Source: Acanthaster planci
Taxonomy: Eukaryota; Echinodermata; Asteroidea; Valvatida; Acanthasteridae
DNA length: 31,185 nt
Direction: 5' to 3'
NCBI RefSeq assembly: GCF_001949145.1
Contig: NW_019091456.1
Span: 1,023,343 to 1,054,527, forward strand
Below, piece after piece: positions 1 through 10,997 of this stretch. The position numbers were made by a program, and so were the translations under genes. The notes under the pieces were generated by a model that searched no databases, was not told where the DNA came from, and saw only the letters and a list, made by a program, of their open reading frames with translations. The stretch's first letter is position 1; every line of letters starts with the position of its first letter.

Positions 1-68
<68 letters not shown>
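1..68. repeat. Compound (TA)n-(GA)n microsatellite
   Basis: About 36 bases of alternating T and A run directly into about 31 bases of alternating G and A. This is read directly from the bases. A compound dinucleotide tract of this kind is typical of animal intergenic or intronic DNA and is length-variable. Its left end is cut by the window edge. Confidence 0.95.
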
Positions 69-70
<2 letters not shown>

Positions 71-1693
71 GTGTATACGTACAATCAAAACTTATTAACT
101 GAACATGGTGGTGACTTCTTGAAACAGAACAGTACAAACAATAAAGGAAATTTGCTTAGAAAAATCTGCCATGAATCTGGGGGGGGGGAGTGCCTAATCT
201 CCAAAAGCTCGCACGAGAAAGTAATTTTCATGCTACCTCGCTTCGCTCAAACGCATGAAAAACTGTTTTACTTTAGAGAACGTCGCTAAACAAGGAGAAG
301 TGAGAGAATATTATATGCATTTCGGAAATTATTGAACATACATCACGGGGGCTGGCCTGTGCACAGGCGCGCAGTGTGGCTCACAAACTGTACTTCTATA
401 GAAAAAAATTAATACTGTTACTCAAATTACCTTGCCACCTTGGCGAGCGCTCCCATCTGGAATAATGTATTCAAACAAAGTAAACAAAATATACAAGAAC
501 AGCATGGTTTCATACATTAAGTTTATGCCCGTAATCGCCTGTTGAACAAAATTACTAATTTCCTGCCCAAGGGGCGTATCTACCCCATCTGGCGAAATAT
601 CATCTTCGTCCAAACCATATGAATTACAATAACCAAAACCATACGTGGCTGTCATATGACTCCAGGAAACTTACACAACTGTTGTAGACGATAGTCTACG
701 ACAACACTGCCAGTCTCTGGTCCAATTCGCGTTTGACATATCTATTTTTGGCCTTTGTCGTTTTTCATCGACTGCACTGCATAATTCATTCTTCAGCTAT
801 ACCATTATTGGCGAGGTGCGAAGCACCGCCTGACCTTAAACTGTGTAGGCCGTATTGTTTAACTTCACCAATTCTCATTTCTTTTGTTCGAAGGAACAAC
901 TCTCGACATCTTGTGTAACTCAAAGGTCTATTCTGTGTGCGTTTGGAAGATCCAGTTTTCGCACAAAAAGTCAGTGGAGTGAATATGAACTTATCTTTGC
1001 CAATGGCAACTTAGATTTTCTCATGAAAGTTTTCAGTATGTGTACTTGAGAATACACGTCTTTGGTATCATAAAAAGCTTTGGTCTCCTTCTCTAATGAC
1101 GTCAGCTTTTGACTCTGGGATGAAAATTCAGAGTCCTGTCTTAATAGGCAATTCTGAAATGTGATTGGGTTTCAAGTCTGACATTTCGTTGTGCCTGAAC
1201 AAGGAGGCATATTTCGAGGCTATATATACATAGCAAACACTACGCAATTGTACGGGACAGGCTTTGGACCAATGTCCCTGCATTCCTATTCCGCAGGAGA
1301 AGCAGCAATAGACAGCCGACAAGCCTGTTGGAAAAAACAAAGCATCTCATCTACCGTATATAACTAAACATAAGTCATCGGTCTATGAAATGCATTGAAT
1401 TTTTTTTTGGGGGGGGGCTGGAGACTATAAGAACTTGTATGGCATTGGTAGTGAATACACAGCGTGGGTGCTGGAGCATGAAGTGATTTCACTCTCACAA
1501 TGAATGGCTTATTTACGCTTCGTGAAAGGGCTGTGGTAGGTGAAAGATATATGGGGCACCCGTATTACGTAATACCACCATGCCTAACTGCTAAAAAACC
1601 CCAATATTTACATTTGGTCTATCTCACTTTGTTTTAATTTCGGTTTGGAAATTTATGTACTATGAGGAAAAAGTTATCTTTTTGGTTTTATGA
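69..1693. other. Noncoding stretch, no gene seen
   Basis: Only short open frames below 80 codons occur on either strand, with no recognisable domain and no MAM-type exon. A minus-strand frame at 422-655 contains a hydrophobic run but matches no family I know. Short poly-G runs lie near 180 and 1410, and a TGACGTCA palindrome near 1095. This may be intergenic DNA or an upstream intron of the MAM gene, because the first visible MAM exon starts in phase 1 and needs an upstream exon. Confidence 0.5.
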
Positions 1694-2141
1694 TCCCAAG
1701 GAATTGCACTCGATTGGTTTAAAAAATACCGGAGTGAAAGAAAGCAGTATGTTAGATGGCAAAATAATAATTCTTCACTGCAATCAATATCTTGGGGGTA
1801 TTCCCAAGGGTCTATATTAGGGCCAATTTTATTTCTCTTATATGTTAACGACTTACCCAGATCTTCAAATGTTTTAAAGTTTTTCTTATGTGCAGATGAT
1901 GCGAATATGTTTTATAGCAGTAATGTATACAAAGAGGTAATACGTGTTGTAAATAAGGAGCTGGAGTCTATCTCTTCATGGATTAATTGTAACAGATTAT
2001 CAGTTAACCTAACCAAAACTTGTTATATATTTTTTCAAATAAGAACCAACACGACAATTGTACGATCTTCTACAATAACAACAGAATAAACTTGGTTAGA
2101 CAAACTACATTTCTAGGTGTAATCATTGATAACAAATTTCC
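1694..2141 (+). pseudogene. Decayed reverse transcriptase fragment of a non-LTR retrotransposon
   Basis: A frame open from 1694 to 2089 translates to a reverse transcriptase palm. It begins GIALDWFKKY, continues with QGSILGPILFLLYVNDLP, and reaches the catalytic region as FFLCADDANMF, where the usual F/Y before ADD is replaced by C. It then runs through NKELESISSWINCNRLSVN to a stop at 2087-2089. After a frame shift, the family's next conserved piece appears as FLGVIIDNKF at about 2109-2141, and faint further matches run to about 2300. The endonuclease part is missing, as expected for a 5'-truncated LINE copy. The clade (CR1, Jockey or a relative) cannot be fixed. The C in place of Y/F, the frame break and the truncation make it inactive. 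Confidence 0.88.
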
Positions 2142-2530
2142 TTAGCAAAGTCAACGCCCAAAGGTTCATATGTCGATTTCTCGTTCACTCGGTTTACACT
2201 GTAATTCCTCCTAAAAAAATACACTTGAAATGATTCAATGCTTAATTAAGTTTGAGTTGTATCTATACCAACTTAATTACTGTTGAAATGCTTTGCTCAT
2301 TTGATTGGTAAAATTTCTTTTTTTCTCTCTCTCTTTTTCTTTTAGTTTTAGTATTTTTTGCCATACTTATGCCTTTTTGAAATAATAATCTTCATGTTTT
2401 TGTCGCACTTACCTTTTTTCCTTGTATTTAATTGTATATAATGGGGGCCTGGCCTTATACAAGCAGTTGCCTTCTGTCGGCCTCCACTCTTCATCTTGTA
2501 CATTAAAACCAATGTACATGTAATTTTATG
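1694..2530 (+). mobile_element. 5'-truncated non-LTR retrotransposon copy with 3' tail
   Basis: The reverse transcriptase relic is followed by about 390 bases of AT-rich sequence. This ends in a G-rich/C-rich pair (gggggcc at 2443-2449 and ggcctcc at 2479-2485) that can form a small stem-loop. A hairpin of this sort near the 3' end is common in such elements and helps their own reverse transcriptase recognise the RNA. The right end is estimated near 2530. No clear target-site duplication or poly-A tail was found, so both limits are approximate. Confidence 0.6.
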
Positions 2531-3362
2531 TCACAAGAAGATAAGTGGAAGAATAGAAATAAACCGAACAATTGCAACAAGTCACTAATATTTGTGACTC
2601 GAGTTGAGTCGAATCACCGATATGCGATAAATAAAAACAAGAGAGAGGGCGAGAGAGAGAGCCCTTTTGGAGGCATTTTTAAATTTTACCTCCAATTTTC
2701 TGTCGGACCGTCGCCTTGCTCCAGGAGTGATGGACAGTATAGGAATGCAATCCATATTAGCTGATGCTCCGCTGCGTACCAGTAATTATTACAGAAAATC
2801 ACACGTCAGTATTTTGCATATTTCATCTGGGACACGCTATTTGGACAGGAAAGTGCTGTAAAAGAGAGCACTATAACAAAAATAATTATATTCAGGCCAT
2901 GGAGGAATAACCACGGATGCAAAAAAGGGCCAGAAGAACGTTACAGGCCAGAAAACGCTGTAACAGGAACTTGTATGTGCAGTCGTGGGGTGGCATTCAA
3001 CATGGCAGCCACCATGCATACTATACAATAGTGAATGAGCATTTTTAAAAATCGAAATCGGGGGGTGGGCGGGTTCAAAACGATTTCGGAAAAAAAAATC
3101 GAAATTTAAAAGCATGTAAAATTTTGAATAGCCCCTTCGCTTTACCTAGCCGTGCATTTTTCCAATGAAACTTTAGTTCCTCTCAGACTAGTGTCGATCT
3201 ATTCGTTTCTATCAACTGAATCATATTCGTTTGAATATTGAATGTTTTAATTACGTTAATGCTTAAAAACATTGAGTAGGTTGAAATGTGCTAAGTAAAG
3301 CAAGAGAATATCTCAGCAAAATGTAAGTTAATTGACCCCATTGCGCCAATTTTTGTCCTCAG
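2531..3362. other. Noncoding stretch upstream of first MAM exon
   Basis: No supported coding region. It holds a short GA-rich tract near 2640-2662, a G-run near 3060, and AT-rich sequence ending in the acceptor tttttgtcctcag just before 3363. It is probably the 3' part of an intron of the MAM gene, since the following exon begins in phase 1. Where that intron starts is not visible. Confidence 0.5.
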
Positions 3363-3521
3363 AGAGATCCGTTCCACTGTCTACTCTTGACTGTGATTTC
3401 GACGACCACAACTTTTGTCACTACACCAACAACCAGTATGACGACTTTGACTGGACTCTAAATAGTGGCAACACGTTGAGCTCTGGGACCGGGCCTGACG
3501 CAGATCACACTACGGGAACGA
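3363..3521 (+). CDS. MAM domain 1, exon A
   Basis: The exon is bounded by the acceptor tttttgtcctcag and the donor gtaagt. It is 159 nt, phase 1 in and phase 1 out. It encodes the N-terminal third of the MAM fold: LDCDFD carries the first cysteine and NFC the second, then YDDFDW, a [10 protein letters not shown] loop and DADHTTG. It is the most divergent A exon of the first six modules (HYTNNQYDD where the others have YKNSPNDD). This fits with it lying outside the duplicated block that begins further down its own A-B intron. An upstream exon ending in phase 1 must exist but was not found. Confidence 0.9.
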
Positions 3522-5017
3522 GTAAGTTGACAAAACGTTGAGGAAAAACGCTATGACCGCCAAGCTGGTATGGTGCTGATCCCTTTTTTGCCGAGGTGCT
3601 GGAACCTTAACGGCGCCTTTCCACAGCGCGTCAACACTTGTCCGTCAAAATCGCTCGCAGCACGTGTTTCGCTAATGGAGTTGATTTTTGTGTGCGTGAA
3701 AGTGAAACGCACCGTGTAAGCAGCTCACCCCAAACGTATGCGCCTTTTAACGCCTAGCGTGCGCTGACACTAATGACGCTTGGAAAAAAATTGAGTTCGG
3801 CGATTCCATAGAAACGTGAGGAGTTGTCCCGGTCTAAATGCTTGATCATCGCAATATGGGAATCTTCCTTTCGAATTTTCTTTTTTCTTTGCTAAATATG
3901 AAGTTTTGTGTGTGAATTGAAAGTGCCCCGTTACTTTTGTTTTTGTTTTTCTCCGTGGCTCATCGTGGCTTCAGGGATTTTTTCTTTCTTTCTTTTCATA
4001 CCAAGATCAAAAAGTCCGAAGAGCAATTCTTAAAACTTGACGCATGCGCTTTGTTGCTGCTGGTTGCTGAGCCACGTCAAGGGCGGATCCAGAAGCAAAC
4101 GTGTTGTGGGGGGGCGACGATTTCGGAAATATGCTGCTGGGTGAAATTTGAAGTAGCATGACGTTTTTCCGTTTTCAAATTTCTTAAAAAAAAAAATCAT
4201 AACTTCATTTACTGGACGTTAACACCCACACTAATGACTGCCTGGTCAACATCTACTGACACCGAATATTTCAGCCAGGCCTGCCGCCTCGTAAACAGAT
4301 TGTGTGGTGTTATGTAAGTTTCTTTTGTTCCCGAAACTAGCACAGTACACTGCTGGCATCTTTTCAATAGGGGCCAGATTAGTGTGCAGCAGTATTGTAT
4401 CGCTCGTCACTGGAGTGCTTTTGTCCCTGGTACTAATCCGCTTGCGCTGAATGCCATAAACATCTTTCAAAACAATGACGGATTTCCTCCGCTATTGACA
4501 ACTGAAAAAGTGTTGGCAATTCCCAGCAGGTCAGTCTTTTGTTCCGAGCACAGTCTTTTCTTAGAAAGCCCATTTCCTTTGTCCGATTTCGGGCTCCCTG
4601 GTTTCATGTATAAAGCCTATGCCCGAAACCAGTTTCCCCGGCAGCAAGTGGTATGGACTTTCCGGGCAATGAGGATACTTTTTGGAGACATTTTTTACAC
4701 ACAAAGACAGTCTGGTACGAAGTTTTCCAACCGGGTTCTTGCACGCGTTCGGCGTACACACGAAGGCCATACATTCTGGCATAAATTCGTTGCGCGTACT
4801 CGGCGAGTTCGACGTCAAAGTTGCGTGCCTATGCGGTGAGTTCGTAACACAGACAAATAAACACACAGCCACCAGCTCCTATTCAAAACGGTGTCGACGT
4901 CTTGGCGGGTAAATGCCACAAGCCCGAATTAAAGAAAGAAACCAGGATCTTATTAAGTCAGTGGCACTTCTGGAGCCCCGTAATTATCTGTATAACTTTA
5001 TATTGTATACTTCGCAG
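3522..5017 (+). other. Intron between exons 1A and 1B, with unique insert
   Basis: This 1,496-base intron runs from gtaagt to cag. The part from about 4105 (starting at a G-run near 4110) to 4298 and the part from 4889 to the exon match the second half of the 1B-like intron in module 4 (about 14400-14628 and 14851-14979). Between them, 4299-4888 is found only here. No RNA gene or known domain was seen. Confidence 0.8.
4299..4888. other. Module-1-specific intronic insertion, unidentified
   Basis: This 590-base segment sits between gtaaacag and ggtgtcgac, positions that in module 4 are separated by an unrelated 222-base piece. Its base composition looks more GC-rich than its surroundings. It holds overlapping open frames on both strands, the longest 151 codons at 4384-4839 on the plus strand and 103 codons at 4561-4872 on the minus strand. 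Neither resembles a protein family I recognise. It may be a piece of a mobile element; no terminal inverted repeat or clear target duplication was found. Confidence 0.45.
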
Positions 5018-5283
5018 CAAGCGGTTTCTACATTTACACCGAGGCATCGCCACAAAATCCAGCCGATAAAGCTCGAATAGACAGCATCAAAGCAACTGCA
5101 CCTGCTGCTGGCGCCTGTGTTAGATTTTGGTATCACATGTATGGGGCAGGCATGGGAACATTGTCGGTGTACACGGGCGACGGCAAAGGCGGTCTTGGCC
5201 CTTCTCGTTGGTCAAAGAGCGGTGATTCTGGTGACCAGTGGCAAGAGACATGGATGGATATTGGTCCGGGAAGTGAATTTCAG
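5018..5283 (+). CDS. MAM domain 1, exon B
   Basis: The acceptor ttcgcag joins phase 1 to CAAGCGG, which restores TSGFYIYTEAS after the split codon. The exon is 266 nt and ends in phase 0 at GAATTTCAG. It encodes the core strands: GACVRFWYHMYGAGMG with the third MAM cysteine, LSVYTGDGKGGLGPSRWSK, and QWQETWMDIGPGSEFQ. It has no cysteine beyond the MAM set. The donor is GC (CAG|GCAAGG); no GT nearby keeps the frame, and intron reading would stop at TAA four codons later. Exon 4B is its closest relative in the window. Confidence 0.9.
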
Positions 5284-5515
5284 GCAAGGAATTAAACGAA
5301 GTATCAATCGGAAGAATGGTTCTTGTCGTTCAACGTAATGTGGACTTGGGTATTACCGTTTAGTTTTAGATCGTTTTCACGTTCATCTTTAATCTACAGG
5401 TTTTTTGACAATTGTGATGGGAGGAATAAATTAAAAACCACACACAACAAGAAGGAATCATTTGGTATAAATCGATTCTTTCTGAGATCGAGCTCTGTTT
5501 ACGGCCTTTCTATAG

Positions 5516-5597
5516 ATTGTCTTTGTTGGAGAACGTGGAAGTGACATTGAAAGTGACATTGCTGTTGATGACATTACCGTTGTGGAAGGGCAATGTG
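5516..5597 (+). CDS. MAM domain 1, exon C
   Basis: This 82-nt exon lies between the acceptor tttctatag and the donor gtacgt, phase 0 in and 1 out. It encodes IVFVGERGSDIESDIAVDDI followed by TVVEGQC, the last strand of the MAM fold with the fourth conserved cysteine. The SDIAVDDI signature is the classic C-terminal MAM motif. The final G pairs with AC of the next A exon to make the Asp that starts the linker to domain 2. Confidence 0.9.
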
Positions 5598-6418
5598 GTA
5601 CGTATAGGCCTTTCTTGATAATTTATGGAAATATTTAGATCTGATCTGAATACGAGATGTCGGCGAAGCACTGTTGAGTGTCATTGCGTTCCTCAAACAT
5701 GAGAAAGTCACCACCAGTTCCTAAAGGATAAGATCCTGAGAAACGAGTGGATCATTAAGATCACTTTTCAGCGAAGATTTGGACTTCTTTACGACTTTTT
5801 AACAACTGATTCGTACAACAACTTGTTATGTTAGTAATCGTGTACACTAGCCTAAGACAAACCCCCCGTTTACTGCCAATTTCACGTTAGAAGATAAAAT
5901 CCTCAAAACAATGTAAGGAAAAAATGTGGCAACAAAATACCGTAGGCCTATGGGCCTGAGTTAATTCAAATAATTCAATGTTAGAACATTCGACCGTCAA
6001 TTCTACCGAATGTTTGAACATTTGGTCCTATACCGACGGGGATATTGTTGATGAACAAACCATGTACAAAATCAGTTGCATTACCGTACACAATTGTACA
6101 TTATAATCACTACTATAACAGCTTCTCACTTCTAGGAGTATCTCCAGCCACGATTTACCAAGATTAACAAACAATAGTTTTTTCTCTGGAGTGAAAATTT
6201 TGATTCCTTTCAAAATATTTAATGAATCATTTACTTTTTGAATCGTTTTTGAATCTGCTTGGAACAAGCCTCCATTGGACAACAAATATCAAATAGTCTT
6301 GAAGTGGAAAACTGAAATAAAAATCAGGCTTGTCTTAAGTAAAACTGAAATATTTCTAAACTAGATTTAGCCTGTGCAATCAGCCCTGCAAAAGCGGTGA
6401 AATTCATTTTGTCCTCAG
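5598..6418 (+). other. Intron between exons 1C and 2A
   Basis: This 821-base intron is homologous over nearly all its length to the intron between 4C and 5A, starting with gtacgtataggcct. A short imperfect palindromic region based on attcg lies near 5985-6020. No coding potential. Confidence 0.8.
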
Positions 6419-6577
6419 ACTCGGGGATCAAGGTCTCAGACTTGAAGTGCGACTTTGATTCCAACACCTTTTGTGCGTACAAAAACAGCCCAAACGATGA
6501 CTTTGACTGGCTCCTCAATAGAGGTTCAACCTTAAGCAGCGGAACTGGGCCCGACGTAGACCACACGACAGGAAATC
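6419..6577 (+). CDS. MAM domain 2, exon A
   Basis: This 159-nt exon has the acceptor tttgtcctcag and the donor gtaagt, phase 1/1. The linker SGIKVSDLK precedes [21 protein letters not shown], then [22 protein letters not shown]. Exon 5A is nearly identical, including the SGIKVSDL start, which marks M2 and M5 as duplicates. The upstream intron also matches that before exon 5A. The minus-strand reading frame over this exon is a shadow. Confidence 0.93.
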
Positions 6578-6919
6578 GTAAGTAAAAGAAGAGTGCGTTT
6601 ATGGAGGCGGAGAAGGTCAAGAGTCATCTTTCTAAGGATACTTTACATTTACTCTTATTTGGTACTTCAACAGTAGAAACTGTTAAAATAATTTCCCGTA
6701 ATGCTCCAGTTTTCGTTTAAAAGGAGCAGATATTACCATCAGGAATCTTTTACCAAACTACTACAACTACGTCACAATCGGCAGTTTGTATTATTTCAGA
6801 AATTAGGGGTTACAAAACGGATGTTCGCTCTAGCTGGCATAAATATCTTGATAAAGATGAAGTGTGATTTTCACTTGAGATGTTATTTGTCGTTATCATT
6901 TTCTTGGTTTGGTTGACAG

Positions 6920-7185
6920 CAAGCGGTTTCTACATATACATTGAGGCATCGCCACAAAACCCCGGTGATCAAGCTCGACTCGATGCTGTCAAGGCAACTG
7001 CACCTGCTAGTGGCGCCTGTGTTAGGTTTTGGTATCACATGTATGGGGCAGGCATGGGGACATTGTCGGTGTACACAGGTGACGACGAAGGGGGTCTTGG
7101 CCCTTCTCGTTGGTCAAAGAGCGGTGATTCTGGTAACGTCTGGCAGGAGGCATCCATTAATATCTGCTGTGGACACGAATTTCAG
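6920..7185 (+). CDS. MAM domain 2, exon B
   Basis: This 266-nt exon has the acceptor ggttgacag, phase 1 in, phase 0 out. It encodes SGFYIYIEASPQNPGDQAR, ATAPASGACVRFWYHMYGAG, then LSVYTGDDEGGLGPSRWSK and VWQEASINICCGHEFQ. The two adjacent cysteines in ICCG are additional to the four MAM cysteines. The donor is GC (CAG|GCAAGA), the weakest of the six because the last base is A. Reading on into the intron gives a nine-codon tail ending at TAG. Confidence 0.92.
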
Positions 7186-7444
7186 GCAAGAAGCTGTGAA
7201 ACATATGAGTAGATTTCGGCTTTGAAACTCATTAGTATATCAAATTTGGGGTCATAATGAAATGGATGTGTGCTACAAGGTCGTCATTTTTCACATTTAT
7301 GAGATTTTATCTTGAGGTTCAGTGATAAACTGTGAAAATGAATTAAACCGAGGAGAAGTTATTAAGCTCATTTTCCCCTTACTTTTTCTTTAGAGAGATA
7401 TTTAGTCCTTCCTTGATCAATCTGTTTTTATATTCTTTCTATAG

Positions 7445-7526
7445 ATTACTTTCATTGGAGAACGTGGAAGCAGCACTGAAAGTGACATGGCTGTTGATGA
7501 CATCATCGTTTTGAAAGGGCAATGCG
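7445..7526 (+). CDS. MAM domain 2, exon C
   Basis: This 82-nt exon has the acceptor tttctatag. It encodes ITFIGERGSSTESDMAVDDI followed by IVLKGQC, phase 0 in, 1 out. The donor reads gtatgc, weaker than the gtacgt of its paralogues (1C, 3C, 4C, 5C). A one-base change has therefore slightly damaged this splice site, and exon inclusion here may be less efficient. It shares its sequence type with 3C and 5C. Confidence 0.92.
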
Positions 7527-10468
7527 GTATGCACGCGTTTGCTACTCGGTTAAGATATATATCTCGCGGTAAAGAGAAGCTCTTCCTTCTAATACATGTA
7601 GTAGCAGTGCTTGCACGCCGGTTGGGGGCGGAACCCGGTCTCCACAGGGTGGCGAATGAACTTCCAGTTAGGGATGGATTGGACGACTCGGCTTTTATCA
7701 CTGATCTAACTTTATTTGTAGTTGATCAGTCAACAGAAAAAAAACATATAAATTGATACAAAACAAAAATCCTACTGAATTACCTGGCACACAAATGTAT
7801 GTGAAGAACTAAACAACGGCAGTTCAGTTAACCATTTCAATACATAAACAGTGAAATGTTCATGTCTACAACATACAAGCTACGCTGCAAACGCACTATT
7901 CAAAGCTACAGCAGCGAGCGATTTTGCTATTGTAACCTGGAAATTTGCCCCACTAACTTAATACATAAGACTTTGGGAAAGTAACAAGATCTGAGGACAC
8001 CTGGTTCAGGAAGAGTGGGTTGCGATTTATTTGGAAGGTCAGGACAAAGTTTAAAAAATGAAAAAAAATGGAAATGTGATAACAACACAACACAGTGCCA
8101 CAAGTGGATTACTCGAGTGACCAATCAGGCACAAACCTATCAATCAAAACAAAAAGAAATGACGAAAATTAAATACATGTACACAGTAATTCAATGTGGA
8201 AGATGTGGGATAAAATAAAGTACTGGTACATATCAAATCATCTATAAAGAACAAAAGACAATGTCTCCTCAAAAAAATGAGTGTTCCAAAATAAACTGGC
8301 CATCACGCACCTAGAGCATCACCTCTGTACTGAATACATGTACATGAATACCAATAAACTAATTATTTACAAACTAACTAGTTTGACACTAAAACTACTG
8401 ACTTACAATACAAATAGCTAATTACGGCAAAACTCACCCCAGGTGCAACTGGTGACAAGAGCAGAAAAGTGCAAATGTGGGAAGGCTAAAGAGAGCTGTG
8501 AGTGGTAATGCTCACTCTTAGTAGCACGCACCAGTCTGAACAATTAACTGCAGGAAGCTCGATGAGCAATGCTAAACTATAAGGTGATACAGGCTACCAG
8601 ACAAGTTGCTGGCTAAATTAAGGAAGCTTGTAAAAGAAAACGTGTCATGTAAAAAAACATTCAAATTTCCCTTCCACACTATCACAGTTGGTTATGCAAA
8701 TGAGTAGACCACGTGACCATGCAAGACACACAGGCCCTTTATACACAGCTAGCTGAAGATTATAAATAATTGAAAATACAAATTATAAATGACCGGCACA
8801 AGGATACCCAACTTTAAAAAACCAACTCACCCGGACACCATGGGTCCTAGGTACCAAAATAATAGTCTGCAGGCCCAGGCCTGAAGCATCTGAACAGGCG
8901 AAAATATGACGAAAAGCCGGACGGAAAGCCGGACCTTCTGTCCATGAAGTGTCAGCAATAGAAAAGGAACGCGTAGTACACAGCGGGCTCAGCAAAGCGA
9001 GCAGGGAATGGCGTATTCATGCGCGGTATAAATAGTAAAAACATACAATGCCCCTTCAAAAATTTGACACTACCCTGTAATTAAATCCAGAAACGCAACA
9101 AACACTATTCCAAAAGTGTCTTGAGGGAATCCCACGCAATTCAATCACATCCATCATAAAAGAAACCAGAACCATTTCCAATATAGGCGTATAAAACACA
9201 TGGAAGTTTAAGATGTGTTGCTATGCAACAATATAAACATAAACGTGAAAGGTTAAGGGCGTGCTCCACTCACGATCAAACATGGACAGCTCCCTACATA
9301 AACATTTCAAATCTTGAAAATTTGGTACAACTTTGAAAACCAACGACATTTGTGAACAGTGTTGGAGGTCTCAAGGCCAGCCTCTGGGCCGATTTTTGAA
9401 AAGCTCGGCCTCATTGTGTAATGACTTGGTCTTGGTCTCAGCACCTTCTGGGCTCCAGGAATCAGTCAAGGCCAGTTCTAGGCCAACCGTTTTGACCAGT
9501 TTGTGAGCTTTTCTTTTTCTTAAAAAATCTTCTTGACAATGTATATAATACTTGTGACGCATACTGTGCGTATGGCGTGCACATGGATCATTTTTGCGAA
9601 AAATATCTCGGAATGGTACTTCGACTCCTTAGTTACGGTATCGAGCTAAATGGATTTTTTTATCCAAAGAGACCATACTTATTATTGTTGAACGAAATGG
9701 ATAGTTTTTGAGTTACGTTTGATACATGTAGTTATCGAAAGTTCTGCAAAAACGAACGAGAAATCTTTAATAGGGACAATTTTAGTGGCATTTAAAAGGC
9801 CTTCCATCACATTCAGAAGGAACTGGGTATCACTTCTGGAATATTAAGCACCTAGCAAGATAAGGTCAGATCATGAGAGTTGGCACATTTGGCTACTAAG
9901 CCACGGCAATTCTCCGAATGACCGGCATTAATCAAGCGTGTGCGCCGATGAACCGCTCATCATGGCCGTTTGCACACAAAAGTTTCGCATGTGTCACCAC
10001 GCATGAAACAGGATGGACACGGTCTGCCTTTTCTGATTGTCATCCATATTTCATGTATGCATGGTTAGCATGAAGCGCTGTTTTTGTGTGTCTTCAAGAT
10101 ATATCTAATGCACTTGTGCTATCAATTTTTTGAAGCACTCCCGACTTTTTTCTTGCACTTCTCCGGCTTGATGTCAAAGGAAATGAAATTTACGACAATG
10201 TGCGTTTACAAAAACCTAGCATTTTGTTGCACAAAAATCAGTGGAACATGATAGTTTCGTGCCTTGGATGGTATCCATTTGCTCAGAAATATGTAAATGT
10301 GTATGAGTATAAAAACCACAAAGCTCCCATAATGGGTTGAAATAGCAAAACAAACATTTAAAATCAGGTCAATTGAAACCCAAAGATACAAGTGCAAGGG
10401 TTTTAATAAAATTTACTGAAATATTTCTATTTCATGGTCCATTTATTGAAATTTTCATTTTTCCTTAG
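7527..10468 (+). other. Intron between exons 2C and 3A, the longest intron
   Basis: This 2,942-base intron is assembled from segments shared with other array introns. The piece 7600-9297 is shared with the 5C-6A intron but missing after 3C. The piece 7931-8684 is missing after 5C, at a CTAT microhomology. The piece 9297-9530 contains a tctcaaggccagcc-type repeat also seen after 3C and 5C. Only short, unsupported open frames occur. Confidence 0.75.
8810..9295. repeat. Highly conserved intronic block, copy 1
   Basis: This block aligns with 18450-18940 over nearly 500 bases with few differences. It includes a direct repeat of aaagccggac and the word gcgcggtataaatag. A minus-strand frame of 70 codons (8783-8995) is open in both copies, but the residue differences (I/M, D/E, Q/R, F/Y) come from scattered changes that mostly alter amino acids, which does not suggest protein selection. 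The block most likely travelled with the M2/M5 duplication. Confidence 0.75.
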
Positions 10469-10627
10469 ACTCCAATGCCACGCTGTCGGATCTGAACTGT
10501 GATTTTGATTCCAACACCTTTTGTGCGTACAAAAACAGCCCAAACGATGACTTTGACTGGCTCCTCAATAGAGGTTCAACCTTAAGTAGCGGAACTGGGC
10601 CCGACGTAGACCATACGACAGGAAATC
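10469..10627 (+). CDS. MAM domain 3, exon A
   Basis: This 159-nt exon has the acceptor tttttccttag and the donor gtaagt, phase 1/1. It begins SNATLSDLNCDFD, which includes an N-glycosylation sequon (NAT) in the inter-domain linker, and continues through [20 protein letters not shown] to DVDHTTGN. This SNATL type is shared with 4A and 6A and differs from the SGIKVSDL type of 2A and 5A, so the A exons fall into separable lineages. Confidence 0.93.
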
Positions 10628-10997
10628 GTAAGTAAAAGAAGAGTGCGTTTATGGAGGCAGGGAAGGTCAAGAGTCATCTTTCTAAGGATACTTTACAATT
10701 ACTTTTATTTGGTACTTCAGCAGTAGAAACTGCTGAAATAGTTTCCCCTAATGCTCCAGTTTTCGTTTAAAAGGAGCGGATCTTACCTTATCTTAATTTT
10801 ACCAAAAGTTTACAAAACAAATTACCAAACGTCAACTACGTCACAATTGGCAGTTTGTATTATTATATTTCAGTTAAAAAACAGATGTTTGCCCTTTGCG
10901 TAGCATCAAAATTTTAATAAAGACGAAGTGTAACTAATGATGATTTTCTCTTGAAATGTACTTAATTGTCGTTATCATCTTCTTTATTTGATGACAG

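Noticed and set aside
422-655. Minus-strand 77-codon frame with a hydrophobic stretch (MYETMLFLYILFTLFEY)
   Set aside because: No family recognised, no splice partner or promoter evidence, and length is within chance for AT-rich DNA.
2640-2665. gagaga-rich tract as a second microsatellite
   Set aside because: Too short and interrupted to report as a separate feature.
6324-6620. Minus-strand open frame, repeated at modules 3, 5 and 6 (for example 10455-10670, 19455-19670)
   Set aside because: It is the antisense shadow of the conserved A exons and repeats only because those exons are duplicated.
6941-7225. Plus-strand second frame over exon B, also at modules 1, 3, 4, 5 and 6
   Set aside because: It is a frame-shifted reading of exon B. 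The MAM motifs and splice phases fix the other frame.
8783-8995. Minus-strand 70-codon frame conserved at 18423-18638, with a gtgagt donor-like site
   Set aside because: The frame is preserved, but most base differences change residues, there is no known domain, and its upstream context differs. It is more likely a by-product of duplicated intron sequence.
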